From: Mytilus trossulus
Lineage: Eukaryota; Mollusca; Bivalvia; Mytilida; Mytilidae
Direction: 5' to 3'
Assembly (NCBI RefSeq): GCF_036588685.1
Contig: NC_086386.1
Coordinates: 15,458,931-15,522,930, forward strand
DNA: 64,000 nt
Shown: positions 8,728 through 19,552 of the stretch, one piece after another
Numbering within the stretch: the first letter of the stretch is position 1
Layout: each line of letters opens with the position of its first letter
Made by a program: the position numbers and the translations under genes
Notes under the pieces: generated by a model
Databases searched by the model: none
What the model was told of the DNA's origin: nothing
The model's input: only the letters and a program-made list of their open reading frames with translations

Positions 8728-11689
8728 CCCATTAAGATTAACTAAGATTTCAAGATGAAATTCGAGCTATTTCATCTGTCTTTGTGAGTTCGTTATTAAA
8801 TTTTCTAGATCGAAACAAGGGCTTTTGCTCGGGCTTCCGAAAAGAGGGCTCCGGGATATGCGTACTATATAAACTAAGTTGCAGTATACTAAACGCAACA
8901 TAGCAGGTGAAATAAAAATAGATGTGGTGTGATTGCCAATAAGACAATTATCCTCCAGACGACATGTGACATATAAATTATCCAAGGTCATCAAAGCGTG
9001 AAATACAAGTCAAGTAGTGTAAGGCCAACATTTTCTGTCAAAAATATAAACTGATAAAGTTGCATGGGTACATGATGTACGTGTTTTAGAGCACCCTTGA
9101 TACTACCGCAGAGGTTGAACCCTGAAAAGTTTGGGGTAAGTAAGTACACATAATTTTTGATGAAATAAAGAAAATGTTGAATATCGGACCCTTTGGACCT
9201 CAATGTGGACCATTTCGATAATTTGGCCCCAAATACCAAAATTCCAAAATTAAAAACACAGTGAGATTCAGCATACCAAAGTACCCCAAATATTCAATTA
9301 TTGTTGAAATTCAAAAGAATATATTTCTTGACAGTAAGGACCCCACAAACTTGTTAAATGGACTCAAAAAATAATAAACACAATCATGTATGGATTCAGC
9401 CTACCGAATGACCTCAAGATTCCTTTTGGACCCTGTGGGCCAATTTAAAACCGGACCCAAAATAAAAAATCTTACGCCAAAACCTCGTTGAAATTGGTCA
9501 AGAAGTGATTTATAAAAATATATTAGAAAAGCATTGTTGTTTTTTTATTTCTTTTTATCCCATTCTATTTCGATAGACATGATAGATGTACGTATTCGGT
9601 GATGAAGTGTCATTGCATTGGATAAATATAATTGCACTTTAGATAAAGATGCTGATGAATTATAAAAAAAATGACATGCTTCTTCTGCTTTGTACATAAA
9701 TCCATTCTCGAAATCCAATGATAAATTTTTTTTGCAAATGCGTATAAAGACTACTGCAGAATCATGAATCTTATCAAATTGGCATGCATTTTGAAATATA
9801 TTTTTTAAACTAAAACAGTTACACTTTCAACTCTTAAATTATTCACATGTTGTTATATTATGACTACAATGTATTATATTTAAAATAAATATTAATTCTA
9901 TTGAATTTAATGGAATGTTTAATAAAACTTTCCATCTCAAAGTCAGTACTATCAAACCCCTTTCTTACTTTAATCATTGTTTGAACAAGTCGGTTGAATT
10001 AGGAATTTATTGCATAAAAATGAATAAAATGCATACAGTGAAAATGCACCGTATATACAATACTAATGAATCGCTCTACAGAGAAATGAAAGTAATGTAT
10101 CATTAATCAGTAAACATGACTCGCATAAAGATAGCATCATAGTGGATTTCAATACAATATGGACAAACTGAATAACAAAAGCTATTCTACGTTATACAAT
10201 ATCAATAATTATGTTGCAATGAATATTTTTCTTCAACTACATCTTTCCTGCTTGATTTTAATCACCTGCACGATTTGATCGTAAAGCATCCTAAATATTC
10301 ACCTATTTCGGTATATATTTCACGTATAGGTGGCTCTCTGCGCGATAAAACCCTGTTACAATCTCTTACTTTGTCTAACTTCTATTATTTATTACTAACC
10401 ATTTACATGTGAACTATTTTTCTTCATTTTCTTCAAATATCATAATTTTTTCGTCTGTTTATTTACCATTTCACATCAGAAATGTATGGCATATTGAAAA
10501 GTGTATTTTAGGATCCGCACTTTACTTACACTGTTTGTTTTCATTACTTTATCAAAACATTTATTTATTAGGTTTACAGGTATCCATCCCAATACAATTT
10601 TGAAATATATCATGTGTTTGTATCTTTGTCAATAATGCGTATCGCCAACACGTTATCGTAGATGAAGATTTACCAATTAAGCTGTTGGATTTCGTAGTTG
10701 TACGTGGACCACCATGACTGAGAAAATGGGTTCAGATGAGGAAAATACATAATTTGATTTTTTTGCGTTTTTAGAGTTATTTGTAAGTCAAAGAAGATAT
10801 ATGTATCCCTACTTTCAAGTATAAAATTGACCAAAATGAGTAAATAAGACAAACCTAAGAAAATATCACCCAGACAGATGACAAAATTTAAGTCCGCGAA
10901 AATAGAACAATTCTCAATCATTGCACAAAACCAAGTAATCACGAAAGATTGCCGGAAGGCTACACTTGAGATTCTGGTGATGCCCATTCGAAGTTCAAAT
11001 GATATCAAAATTTGAATATTCAGGTTCAAATCATTTTGTTTTCAAAAGTACCTACAAATGTTATTACAAATAAACATGTTGTATACACAAAGATCCATTC
11101 AATTCATTGGAGGAAATCATATTTTTATATGTATTTTCAAAACTTTAGATATAAAGATCTACATCTATTGAATTAACTGGTTTTAAAGTACATAAGTCTG
11201 TAATTTCCGACCTAACTTTCAGGTTGTACAACTCCTTTTGCCAATAAAGCTCCTTTCTCGTTATTTTTGCAATGCAGATACAGAGCAGGCCAAACTACGT
11301 ATCTGATTACAGCCCCTGACTTTGTATATTCTTTATTTGTGTCTTTGGTTGTTGTTTTGTTGTTGATTGTTTAATTTGTAAAAATACTGTAGATGATTTT
11401 TAGTCCTGACATTAAATTTGTGGAATGAGTCATGTGTTATGTCAAGCAGCTAGTGTTTGAGAAGATTACGATAAGTAACCTCTAGTGGTCAGTGCTACAT
11501 AGTCTTATTGTTATATAATAAGTACAATAAGTTTTTCTATAAGTTTCTTGGATCAAATAATAGGCGTAAACGATTTATAAATTGACAATGATAATCTAGA
11601 GTGTTGTTTAAAAAATCTGCTTTGGTACTTCATATGTTTTGGCGTATAAATATAAGATAATACAAGGAATATCGTCGTCAATTGAGCAC
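8728..11689. other. Gene-free spacer with degraded repeats
   Basis: A head fragment of repeat family B (GATGTGGTGTGATTGCC...) lies at 8915-8980. From about 9171 to 9500 there are recurring GGACC blocks (GGACCCTTTGGACC, GGACCCCACAAAC, GGACCCTGTGGGCC) in an A-rich context, which looks like a decayed copy of an abundant mussel interspersed repeat. The rest is AT-rich with only short chance frames. The longest is on the minus strand at 10670-11029, and it has no recognisable domain. Confidence 0.5.
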
Positions 11690-11825
11690 ATTACAAAAGA
11701 GCGACGAAAGATACAAGAGGGACAGCAAAACTCATAAATCGAAAATAAACTGACAACGCCATGGCTAAAAATGACAAACAGACAAACAATAGTACGCATG
11801 ACACAACATAGAAAACTTATGCCCG
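11690..11825 (+). repeat. Family D interspersed repeat
   Basis: Starts GACGAAAGATACAAGAGGGA and contains ACTGACAACGCCATGG and CAAACAATAGTACGC. It aligns by eye over about 130 bp with 50422-50556, and a 30-bp fragment recurs at 22006. Non-coding and tRNA-unrelated as far as can be seen. Confidence 0.75.
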
Positions 11826-12300
11826 CGTCACACTGTCCCAATTTTTACGCCGATTGCAACACGATTATGGAAATTTTCTAAATCAGGACTGATCGTATCC
11901 AGATCGGGCTATTCGTAGTGCCATCTTTAACCATCGTAGAACCATCGGCCACTTTTTCCAGCCTTCGGGGACAACTTCGGGAAGGGTTCTAAATTTTTAA
12001 ACATGTTAAAAAATCCCCGGATGTGCGTCCGATGTAAAGGGTTCGTATTGAGTTCGAATCACCATCCTCTCCATCGTAATGTAACCGGGAATACACATTT
12101 GAACATCGTATTGCATTCGTGTTTCCATCGCGCAGTTTTGACATTGCGATGTCTACATGAACGAATCACGAAGCTACACGAAGGTCTTACGATGGCAACA
12201 CGACATCGTGAAGACCTCGTAATCGCGTCGTGTTGCCATCGAATAAAAGTACGAAGGCGACAAGATGGAACTACGACGGCAATAAATCCAGCTAAATGTA
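11822..12300. repeat. CpG-rich degenerate CATCGTA repeat block with hairpin
   Basis: This block is much richer in CpG than its surroundings. Short words such as CATCGTA, CCATCG, ACGAAG and TTCGTG recur on both strands. A perfect 15-bp hairpin pairs 12190-12204 (CGATGGCAACACGAC) with 12227-12241, with a 22-base loop. Overlapping open frames on both strands (about 12003-12329 and 12059-12325) arise from the compositional bias and show no domain. A similar block lies at 13060-13310, so the two may be ends of one element of about 1.5 kb. Confidence 0.6.
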
Positions 12301-13059
12301 AGTTAATTTTCGTGCAAAAATACATTTAAAGTCCCATAAGCGATATGCACTGGTCAGTCTAATACGGCAGTTAGGAAAGACGTCCACAAAACATGGAGCT
12401 CATATCATATGATTCTATAAGAACAAGAAAGGCAACATGGTTGTTTCTATTAATTCAAATGGAACAAGAAGAGCAGCTATTACAGACTCAGGATTTACTT
12501 TTACAAGAAAATTTTATTTTTGTCAATTTTTCATATCAAGTAACATAATGAAAATCATAAACGCGCCTCGCACACCAACACTGCTGGTACACGTATATAT
12601 TCTGATTTTGTATGTATCGTCTGAGTTGTTGTCACACGAATGTTTACTCCATAACCATTTTGTTTCTATCTGTCATATTTTGCCACATTTGTTACTTTCA
12701 CAGCATCCTTTATTTTGTCTATATTATTATGATATTCTCCTGGAAAGAGCTCATTTTGAATAAAAGGGATCAACGAACCCATTACCTAACCTTTAAGATA
12801 GATCAGTAAACACGGGCATAATTATGGTTATTTTCAGAATAGTGCACACATTTTAATATTGTCTTTAGAAGCAGCAGGTAAAAAAATTAGCAACCAATTT
12901 CCAGTGTATTATGCTATTTCAAGGAGAAAGAAACAAGTCCATCTGTATGACCTTGACCTATGGCCTTGAGCATACAAATGTCAGATCATTACAAGGAGGA
13001 ACAATATACCAATTGTAATTACAATCATTTGAAGCATATTGGTTTTAGAGTGTCCACAA
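12301..13059. other. AT-rich interval between two CpG-rich blocks
   Basis: No gene or repeat family was recognised. Composition is ordinary AT-rich. It may be the interior of a composite element whose ends are the blocks on either side; this is inference only. Confidence 0.35.
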
Positions 13060-13310
13060 TTTTATTGCATCGTAAGCTTTACATGACGTCTTTTGGACAT
13101 CGTATCATCATCGTAATCCATCGTGTAGCCTTCGTGATCCATCGTGTAGGCTTCGGCTGAAATATGAAGCTTAAATACCCGTCTTCGGTTAACCTTCGTA
13201 TGTCCATCTTTTGCTATCGTATGTAATTTCGGCACCATCGTATAGACTTTGTTATTCATCGTACTTTCTTCGGTCACTTTTTGGTATTTAACACGATCGG
13301 GACCAACGTT
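13060..13310. repeat. Second CpG-rich CATCGTA repeat block
   Basis: Recurring + strand words CATCGTA, CCATCGTGTAG and CTTCGTA at irregular spacing of roughly 15-25 bp. One pair of near-identical neighbours is at about 13117-13153 (CCATCGTGTAGCCTTCG / CCATCGTGTAGGCTTCG). The minus strand is open for 87 codons, but that protein would only reflect the repeat. It resembles the 11822-12300 block in words and CpG density. Confidence 0.6.
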
Positions 13311-13574
13311 CAAATCAAAAGTCACTCAAATCAAAGACAAACAACAAGGAACTGAGCATGATAGACTGATTGTCATTAAGTTTTCTTCATGTCAAGTTGT
13401 TGTGTTTGAATGATCAAAATTTAGAAGGTATTTTTTGTATTTCATGTACTCAAGTTAAGAAAACTTTTTGTTAACTCTAGAGACACATGCAACATTTAAT
13501 ATCTACTTAATTTGTTGAAAATTACTAATATCAACTTTGAAATCTATTCAAATTCGACATCTGTGTTTCGACTA

Positions 13575-13771
13575 AGAATTGTCTTACCCCAGGAATAGAT
13601 TACCTTAGCCGTATTTGGCACAACTTTTTGGAATTTTGAATCCTAAACGCTCTTCAACTTTTTATTTATTTGGCTTTTTAACTATTTTGATCTGAGCGTC
13701 ACTGATGAGTCTTATGTAGACGAAACGCGCGTCTGGCGTATAAAATTATAATCCTGGTACTTTTGATAACT
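13575..13771 (+). repeat. Family A interspersed repeat (core type 1)
   Basis: Contains the family A signature: a TTAGCCGTATTTGGCACAAC-like 5' block, then GAGCGTCACTGATGAGTC, then GACGAAACGCGCGTCTGGCG, then AATCCTGGTAC and TTGATAACTATT at the 3' end. The same order is seen in at least eight other copies in this window. No open frame. Confidence 0.85.
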
Positions 13772-15214
13772 ATTTTGGCCAATTTCCATTGACCTTCTTT
13801 TCATAATTGTGTTATTCACATATCGTTTTTTCGGAGTTTTTTCATATTGTTTGCATTATTGATGTGACCCATTAGCCCTCGGTATGATAAAGAACAAGGC
13901 ATTTTGGTACCTGTGCTGTTGTAGATTTTCAATAAAGTAAATACACCCCTTCGACTTTGTCTTCATACAGTAATGCTCCCTGCGACTTGGTCTTCATGCA
14001 TTTATCATCTTAATAAAGTGTTATAATAGTTTTTTTATTTCTCTTTATGTTTTTCACTTTAACTGTTCAGTCTGATTTTGGTTGTATCCATTTGTCTTGG
14101 TTTTCATTTATGCATCCCGTCATTGTATTATTGTTTTCTGATAATTTCTGTATTCTTGTTCACTTGTGCTGATATGCTTGGTCTAAGTGCCTTTTTTGCA
14201 GACACGCTTTGTTTATAAGCTTTTTATCTTTCTCTTTTTACATATGACGTGACGTAGAATAAATATAAGTTGATCAGTTTCTCAAACTTTATTCATTATT
14301 TGTTTGTTCTATTCTTAGTATTTTTATCGTTTCAAAATGTGTCCCATTTGGTTCTGCACTTGTTGTTACATTTCATTAGTCTGTTCTCCAATTTGCATTC
14401 TTTTAAATTTTTTTCAATTCGATATATGGACTTGATAAGGATGATCGTCAATCTTTGAAAATGGACACAAACAAGTCATTAGGAGACATTTTAATCGGAG
14501 ACCTGTGTTTTTCGATTAAATATATGATTTAAACATTAATAGATTATTGTGTTTAATCAGAATTGATTTGTCTGTTTCATTTGTTAATATCTACAATGAA
14601 GTTTATGAATTTCAGGTTGTTAAAAAAACACGACCACCGGGACTTAACATTTAACAAACTGCCGTTTAGATAGAATATCTCGAAAACAACAGAAAATAAG
14701 ACAAAATCTAACCAGATAAAAATGATTAGTACAACAAGCTATATCTACTATCTAATGTAAATTGTTGAGAAATCTGCTTCCTTTTTTGAGTTATTGACAC
14801 TGATATGTTGAATTTGATCTTTTGTGGCGGTTCTTGGTTTTTTTTCGAAGCAAGGTTAACACTGTTAATCGTCATTCTTATTTTATGATAGCATTTCTAA
14901 AAAGTCTTTAGATTTTATCCCAGAATGTAAGGTGTCTGCTCTTTGGTCGGTTGTTGTCACTTTGACGAATCATTTTTTTTCTTTCTCAATTATATTAATC
15001 AATTTTAACAGTATTTTGACTATTGCCTGTAAAACTACCTCTTAATTTTAGTTATTGTCCCGGCTGAAATAATGGGTTGTAACTGATGTGGCATATGTTG
15101 GCAGATTTTTTAAACTTAAGAAGCTATCTACTCTCAAAATTTCAGACAATCTTGAAATCTGTTTTGGATTTAAAATTATGACCAGGACAATAAATACTTT
15201 GTGCAATATAAGTA
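13772..15214. other. Spacer with no gene
   Basis: T-rich, AT-rich sequence. A weak minus-strand copy of the family C head (GTCGGTTGTTGTCACTTTGA...) is visible at about 14940-15000. Nothing else could be assigned. Confidence 0.45.
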
Positions 15215-15690
15215 TAAAAAAGAAGATGTAGAATGATTGCCAATGAGACAACAAGAGACCAAAATGACACAGAAATTAACAACTATATGTCACCGTACGG
15301 CTTTCAACAATGAGCAAAGCCCAAGCCGCATAGTCAGCTATAAAAGGCCCCGAAATGAGTTCACACGAGAAAACTAACGGACTTATTTAAGTAAAAAATT
15401 AACGAAAAACAAATATGTAACACATAACCAAACGACAACCACTGAATAGCAGGCTCCTGACTTGGGACAGGCACATACATACATAATGTGGCGGGGGTAA
15501 ACATGTTAGCGGGGTCCCATCCCTCCCTAACCTGGGACAGTGGTGTAACAGTACAACATAAGAACGAACTATAAAAATAAGTTGAAAAAGGCTTAACTCA
15601 TCAGATGGACAAAAAGACAAGTGAACGTGGCCGGGTAATTGCACATCCCAACAAAAAGACACGAGGAACAGATATGAGAGTACTCGCAGT
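15215..15690 (+). repeat. Family B interspersed repeat, longest copy
   Basis: The head has ATTGCCAATGAGACAACAAG. The middle has CACCGTACGGCTTTCAACAA, AGTCAGCTATAAAAGGCCCC and AAACTAACGGACTTATTT. The tail carries the CTGACTTGGGACAGGCACAT module and CTAACCTGGGACAG. Many shorter copies occur elsewhere in both orientations. A chance minus-strand frame at 15399-15662 is an artefact of the repeat. The repeat ends about 90 bp from the TLR pseudogene's stop codon. Confidence 0.85.
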
Positions 15691-15781
15691 TATCTGACAG
15701 CTTAGTCAAAGCCAATAACAACTAACAAAAAAATCATGTATCTAAGACTAAATTATCCCTTGTTTGCAGACTGTTACATTT

Positions 15782-16400
15782 TCACCAGGTAGGCGGTTCA
15801 GTCTCAGGTGAAACTCTTGTTTGATCATCAAAGCTTGGAGAATAAAGTAAAGAGGTTGGCGGATGTCCGAGTGGTTTTCTTAAACTCTCTAATAAAACTT
15901 TCCAGAATAGTTCTGAACCTACACCGGAACGGTACCTTAAGGAGGGTGTACTGTCCAGTAATGTACGTAATTGACTAGTCATATGTTTTGAGACAATGGT
16001 ATCTAGTATGATAGGAACAATGACTTCTTTCCCTTGGCGTCGGTGTCTCTCTTGTACAACATCTACTTCCCACTGACACCATTCACTTTGTGCGAAATTA
16101 TTCGATACAATAACTAAAACTTTCCATGACTTCTTAACGAAATTGTCAACATTTACACTAATAGAATCTCCTACTATGAAATTTCTATCATGGTGAATAC
16201 ATAGTTGTAATCCTTCTTCATTTTCAAGCTTGATCAAGAGATCGTTGAGAACCAATTTCAGATCGTCATCGCAATACACAACAAAAGCGTGATATTCGTA
16301 ATCCTCTTCACTGTCAAGAAGGATGTATCCCTTTTTTCTGGGATACACGTAGTAAATATATATAGTTCTTGTTATTGCCATGACACTTTGCAGCGATAGA
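15782..16400 (-). pseudogene. TLR pseudogene, juxtamembrane and TIR domain
   Basis: The frame is open to the terminal TGA at 15782. After a basic juxtamembrane stretch, the TIR domain begins with box 1 (EDYEYHAFVVYCDDD). Box 2 follows, with LCIHHDRNFIVGDSI; the BB-loop proline usual in TLRs is replaced by Val. Then come the conserved WCQWEV region and box 3 (FWKVLLESL). In intact TLRs this domain recruits MyD88-type adaptors. The TIR sequence is well kept relative to the lesions upstream, suggesting either recent loss or a sequencing problem upstream. Confidence 0.9.
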
Positions 16401-17215
16401 ACCAACAGTGATGAACGATATAAAAACAATTTCCATGACAATTGCCATGGTATACAGAGGATTCCATGGATTGCACATTTTGTCTGTAGGTTTATAATCT
16501 CTTAATAATATTCCATTCATATTATTGGGATGTCTGCATTTGTATTGATGTGGATACTCCTTTAAAATCGAACCATTCTTTTGAATCCAGTTTCGGAACC
16601 ATATTTGGTCGCAAATACACGAAAAAGGATTACGAGCTAGATTTAATGTTTCTAGTCTGGACAAAAGGTCCTCTGGGAAACTGGTTTCATTGATGACAGA
16701 TATATAGTTGTTTCTTAAACTCAGATATTTCATTGATGTCATATTACCGAATATGTTATACTAGTAACTGTTATACCAAAAACTTATTGCATTGTCATTT
16801 AAATGTAATTTCTGAAGTAACTCCATATGTTCAAAACATTTGTTGGCAGACTTACTATTTTAGTTGAGATGAGAAATAGTTTTTTGTAATTTTTTCAGTG
16901 GCCTAAATATCGTTTGGAAGGTTGATTCATCAGACGGCATATTGTTGTATGTTAGATCCAAGTATTGTAGATTTAAATAAGAAGCAAAAATTCTGCTTGC
17001 ATTGTATCTGTCCTTTTGGTCAGAATGAAAGTGTGATCCTTGTAAAATCAAAGTTTCCAACGAAGAACTGTTGAACGCATTTTGTGTAATTAAACTTAAA
17101 GGGTTACCGATGCTATTCAAATGTAACGTTCGTAGCGATGGTAAAGAGGCAAAAACATTATCTTGAAGTTGTCCAATAATGGTATAATCCAAGTATAACG
17201 TTGTTAGTTGTGGTA
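16314..17215 (-). pseudogene. TLR pseudogene, C-terminal LRRs, LRR cap and transmembrane helix
   Basis: Reading resumes one base over near 17215 with LYLDYTIIGQLQDNVF and continues through LRRs (LQYLDLTYNNMP). It passes a TAA at 16860-16862 and a TAG at 16761-16763 without changing frame, then gives MKYLSLRNNYIS. The LRR C-terminal cap has NPFSCICDQIWFRNW and a further two cysteines (YKC, MCN). The hydrophobic helix MAIVMEIVFISFITVGSIAA is the membrane span. After it the frame runs off to a stop at 16314, because of the second frame change. Confidence 0.87.
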
Positions 17216-17994
17216 ATTAACAACGGAATGTTTTTGGTCCAAGAAATACAATATTGGCTTAAAATTATGATATTTAAGTTAGGGAAATAACTAATGTTGT
17301 TTCTTCCACAAAATTTTGGAACACTTTGAAGCAGATTTGAACTCATGTCCAATTTGGTTAATGAAGGTAACTTAGTAAAAGAAATGTCACTTATTGAGTT
17401 ACTAGCAAGAGATATTTCCTGTAATCTGGTCATGGTTTCAAATGTCGTAAAGTTGACATTGGTAAAGCTATTACTTTTCAAAAATAAAGACTTAACATTA
17501 TTGAAGTGATAATTGTTGAACATATCTTTTGAAAGGGATTTCCAAGAACTAAATGAAAAGTCAAAAACTAAAATCTTTAACCTCGTCAAACTAATAAATG
17601 ACGATTTTAGGGATCCGACATCCAAACGAGGTTCAAATGATATAATAAGGGCATCAAGAAAAGTCAAATTTAGAAACGCGTCTTTGTCAATACTGATTAA
17701 GAGATTACCATTAAAGTTTATTCTCGCTATTTGATTAAATGTTAAATTGACCAATCCAAATGTTTCTATAATACTGATACTTGTATTTGTGAATGTAACA
17801 GAGCGAACATATTTCGGAAGTCTTGGAATGTAATGTAAAGATCGCCCGGAACACACAGCACTTCCACGCGACTGCTTATGACAGACACAAAACGGCTTAA
17901 GACATTCTACTGGATCATTGGAAAGATCGGCAAATGCAATTTCTATTGCAAGAAGGCCGACAATGCAGATAACAAATCCTCTCAGAGAAATCAT
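17158..17994 (-). pseudogene. TLR pseudogene, N-terminal signal peptide and LRR segment
   Basis: This segment starts MISLRGFVICIVGLLAIEIA, a hydrophobic secretion signal. A cysteine cluster follows with CLKPFCVCHK and CSGRSLHYIPRLP (LRR N-terminal cap). About eight leucine-rich repeats follow, with phrases such as VNLTFNQIARINFNGN, MTRLQEISLASNSISDI and LPSLTKLDMSSNLLQSV. The natural frame is lost near 17208-17218, and the frame then reads out of register to a stop at 17158. Ectodomains of this type sense ligands outside the cell or in endosomes; this copy would release a truncated ectodomain if expressed. Confidence 0.88.
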
Positions 17995-18020
17995 GACCTG
18001 CAGAAAAAAACCCAATAATG
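17995..18020 (-). promoter_or_regulatory. Likely 3' splice site before the TLR start codon
   Basis: On the minus strand a run of T residues is followed by CTGCAG and then GTCATG, where the ATG is the chosen start. This is a standard acceptor, and it supports a non-coding upstream exon, as seen in many mollusc TLR genes. The donor was not located. Confidence 0.5.
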
Positions 18021-18042
18021 TTGGAATTAACAGGACAATCAT

Positions 18043-18635
18043 TTTTGCAGTTTATGCAGTATATGTTATTTAAAATACTAAAGTTATGGTTTAATTGTTA
18101 ACTTATAGTCGACGTATCGTTGAAGTACATTTGGAATATAATATGTTAAATGATTCTGAAATAATTCCATCATGTCATGCTTTATTGTCATTTAACCCTA
18201 GGTAGGCGTTATGTTTTTCAATATTCCATACAGCTTTAGTCAATTGAAAACTATTGGCAAGTTAAATGTCTTCCTATGGCAAAATAAGCATAAAATGAAA
18301 GAGTTATATCGACATTAATAGGAACATTTGAATATTAGTTCAATGTTACCCGAAAGACTCGTTTGAAAGGATATAATTTCATTTGAATTTATTTGATTCC
18401 AAACACAAAATCGCTTAAATATTAATATTTCAAGATAAACAGTGTTTGAATATGATTGAATAATATTACCAGCAAATAAAACAATGATATATATTTTTAT
18501 TTTCGGCGTCGTTAACATTTCACAACAAACATTTCAACTTTAATCAATGTGACATCAATAAAATAAAATTGAGAATTTTGACAACAAGCATGCGATCCAA
18601 TGTCGTTATGGCTTAAATATATATGGTATTTTATT
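18043..18635. other. AT-rich spacer upstream of the TLR pseudogene
   Basis: No gene is visible. It presumably contains the upstream intron or promoter of the former TLR gene, but no element could be pinpointed. Confidence 0.35.
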
Positions 18636-18787
18636 TAGAGAAAAACTAATGTCATTTCTTCCACAGAATGTGGGAGCAGATTTGAACTCATACCTTGTTT
18701 AAATAATGAAGTAAACCTGGTTAAAGATACATAACTTGTTAAATTATTGACTAGAGATAAATAAACTTTGAGATTTCGAAAAACTAT

Positions 18788-18987
18788 GGATTTTCTTATC
18801 CAAGGCATATATTAGCTAACCCGTATTTGGCACAATTGTTTGGAATTTTGGATCCTCATTGCTGTTCAGCTTTGTACTTGTTTGGCTTTATAAATAAATT
18901 TGATATGAGCGTCACTTATGAGTCTTATGTAAACGAAACGCCCGTCTAGTGTAATAAATAATAATGCTTGTACCTTTAATAACTATT
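18788..18987 (+). repeat. Family A interspersed repeat, 3' part
   Basis: TTTTCTTATCCAAGGCATA, CCCGTATTTGGCACAATTGT, GAGCGTCACTTATGAGTC, AACGAAACGCCCGTCTAG and TTAATAACTATTT occur in order. Inserted inside the decayed TLR copy. Confidence 0.8.
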
Positions 18988-19345
18988 TACACGACTGGGT
19001 CGATGCCACTGCTGGTGGACGTTTCGTCCCCGAGGGTATTCAGTAGTCATTTTTTCGGTGTTGACATGAATATCAATAATGTGGTATTTTTTTTTTATAA
19101 ATTTCCTGTTTACAAAACTTTGATGTTTTTCGACAAACTAAGGATTTTCTTATCCCAGGCATAGATTACTTTAGCCGTGTTTGGCACAACTTTGTGGCAT
19201 TTTGGATCATCATTGTTCTTCAATTTTGTACTTGTTTGGCATTATAAATATTTGATATGAGCGTAACTGACGAGTTTTATGTAGACGAAACACGCGTCTG
19301 GTGTACTAAATTATAATCCTGGTACCTTTGATAACTATTTCCCGT
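18988..19345 (+). repeat. Family A interspersed repeat, longer copy
   Basis: This copy shows the 5' half that most copies lack: GACTGGGTCGATGCCACTGC, GGACGTTTCGTCCCCGAGGG and CGGTGTTGACATGAATATCA. Then follow the usual TTTTCTTATCCCAGGCATAG, GAGCGTAACTGACGAG, GACGAAACACGCGTCTGG and CTTTGATAACTATTT. Full length of the family appears to be about 350-380 bp. It directly follows the copy at 18788-18987 and also lies within the decayed TLR fragment. Confidence 0.85.
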
Positions 19346-19552
19346 TAACTGTTTATGGTTTTAAATATCGTAAAGTTAACATATATAAAAATATTTGTAA
19401 AGCTATTACTTAAAACCGTGTAGGTACATACTTATAACAAATACTTATACAAACTTGTATGAGCATAGTTATTACTTTTCAAAAATTGTAATTTTTACGT
19501 GTTTCTCGTTTTTTAAATACACTGGAGATCACTTCTAACCTCTCATTAAATC

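Larger units (their letters stand above)
15782..17994 (-). pseudogene. Toll-like receptor pseudogene
   Basis: The order expected of a single-exon mollusc Toll-like receptor is preserved: signal peptide, leucine-rich repeats, one LRR C-terminal cysteine cluster, a transmembrane helix and a cytoplasmic TIR domain. The frame is broken four times. There is a one-base frame change at about 17208-17218, a TAA at 16860-16862, a TAG at 16761-16763 in the same frame, and a second frame change near 16370-16420 inside or just after the transmembrane segment. An intact protein would be about 735 residues, within the usual range for the family. The start chosen is the ATG at 17992-17994, because the bases just upstream form a pyrimidine tract ending in CAG (17998-17999), a likely 3' splice site of a 5'-UTR intron. 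A functional gene is unlikely unless the breaks are assembly errors. Confidence 0.88.
18636..19497 (-). pseudogene. Second, strongly decayed TLR-derived fragment split by repeats
   Basis: 18636-18765 aligns by eye with 17275-17420 of the TLR pseudogene. The shared words include TTTCTTCCACA and GCAGATTTGAACTCAT, in the same order. 19352-19420 and 19469-19497 align with 17427-17490, with GGTTTTAAATATCGTAAAGTT against GGTTTCAAATGTCGTAAAGTT, then GTAAAGCTATTACTT and ATTACTTTTCAAAAA. The order is collinear, but two family A repeats (18788-19345) sit between the parts and the coding frame is lost. It indicates an old tandem duplication of a TLR gene on the same strand. Confidence 0.75.

Noticed and set aside
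10670-11029. 119-codon minus-strand frame with hydrophobic stretches
   Set aside because: No recognisable family, no splice or promoter context, and AT-rich hydrophobic composition typical of chance frames.
12003-12329. 108-codon plus-strand frame overlapping an 88-codon minus-strand frame
   Set aside because: Both lie in the CpG-rich repeat block; opposite-strand overlap and low complexity point to composition rather than coding.
13062-13325. 87-codon minus-strand frame with repeated YTMD-like words
   Set aside because: The peptide repetition mirrors the DNA repeat CATCGTA; no independent sign of coding.
15399-15662. 87-codon minus-strand frame next to the TLR pseudogene
   Set aside because: It lies wholly inside the family B repeat and the same module recurs elsewhere without the frame.
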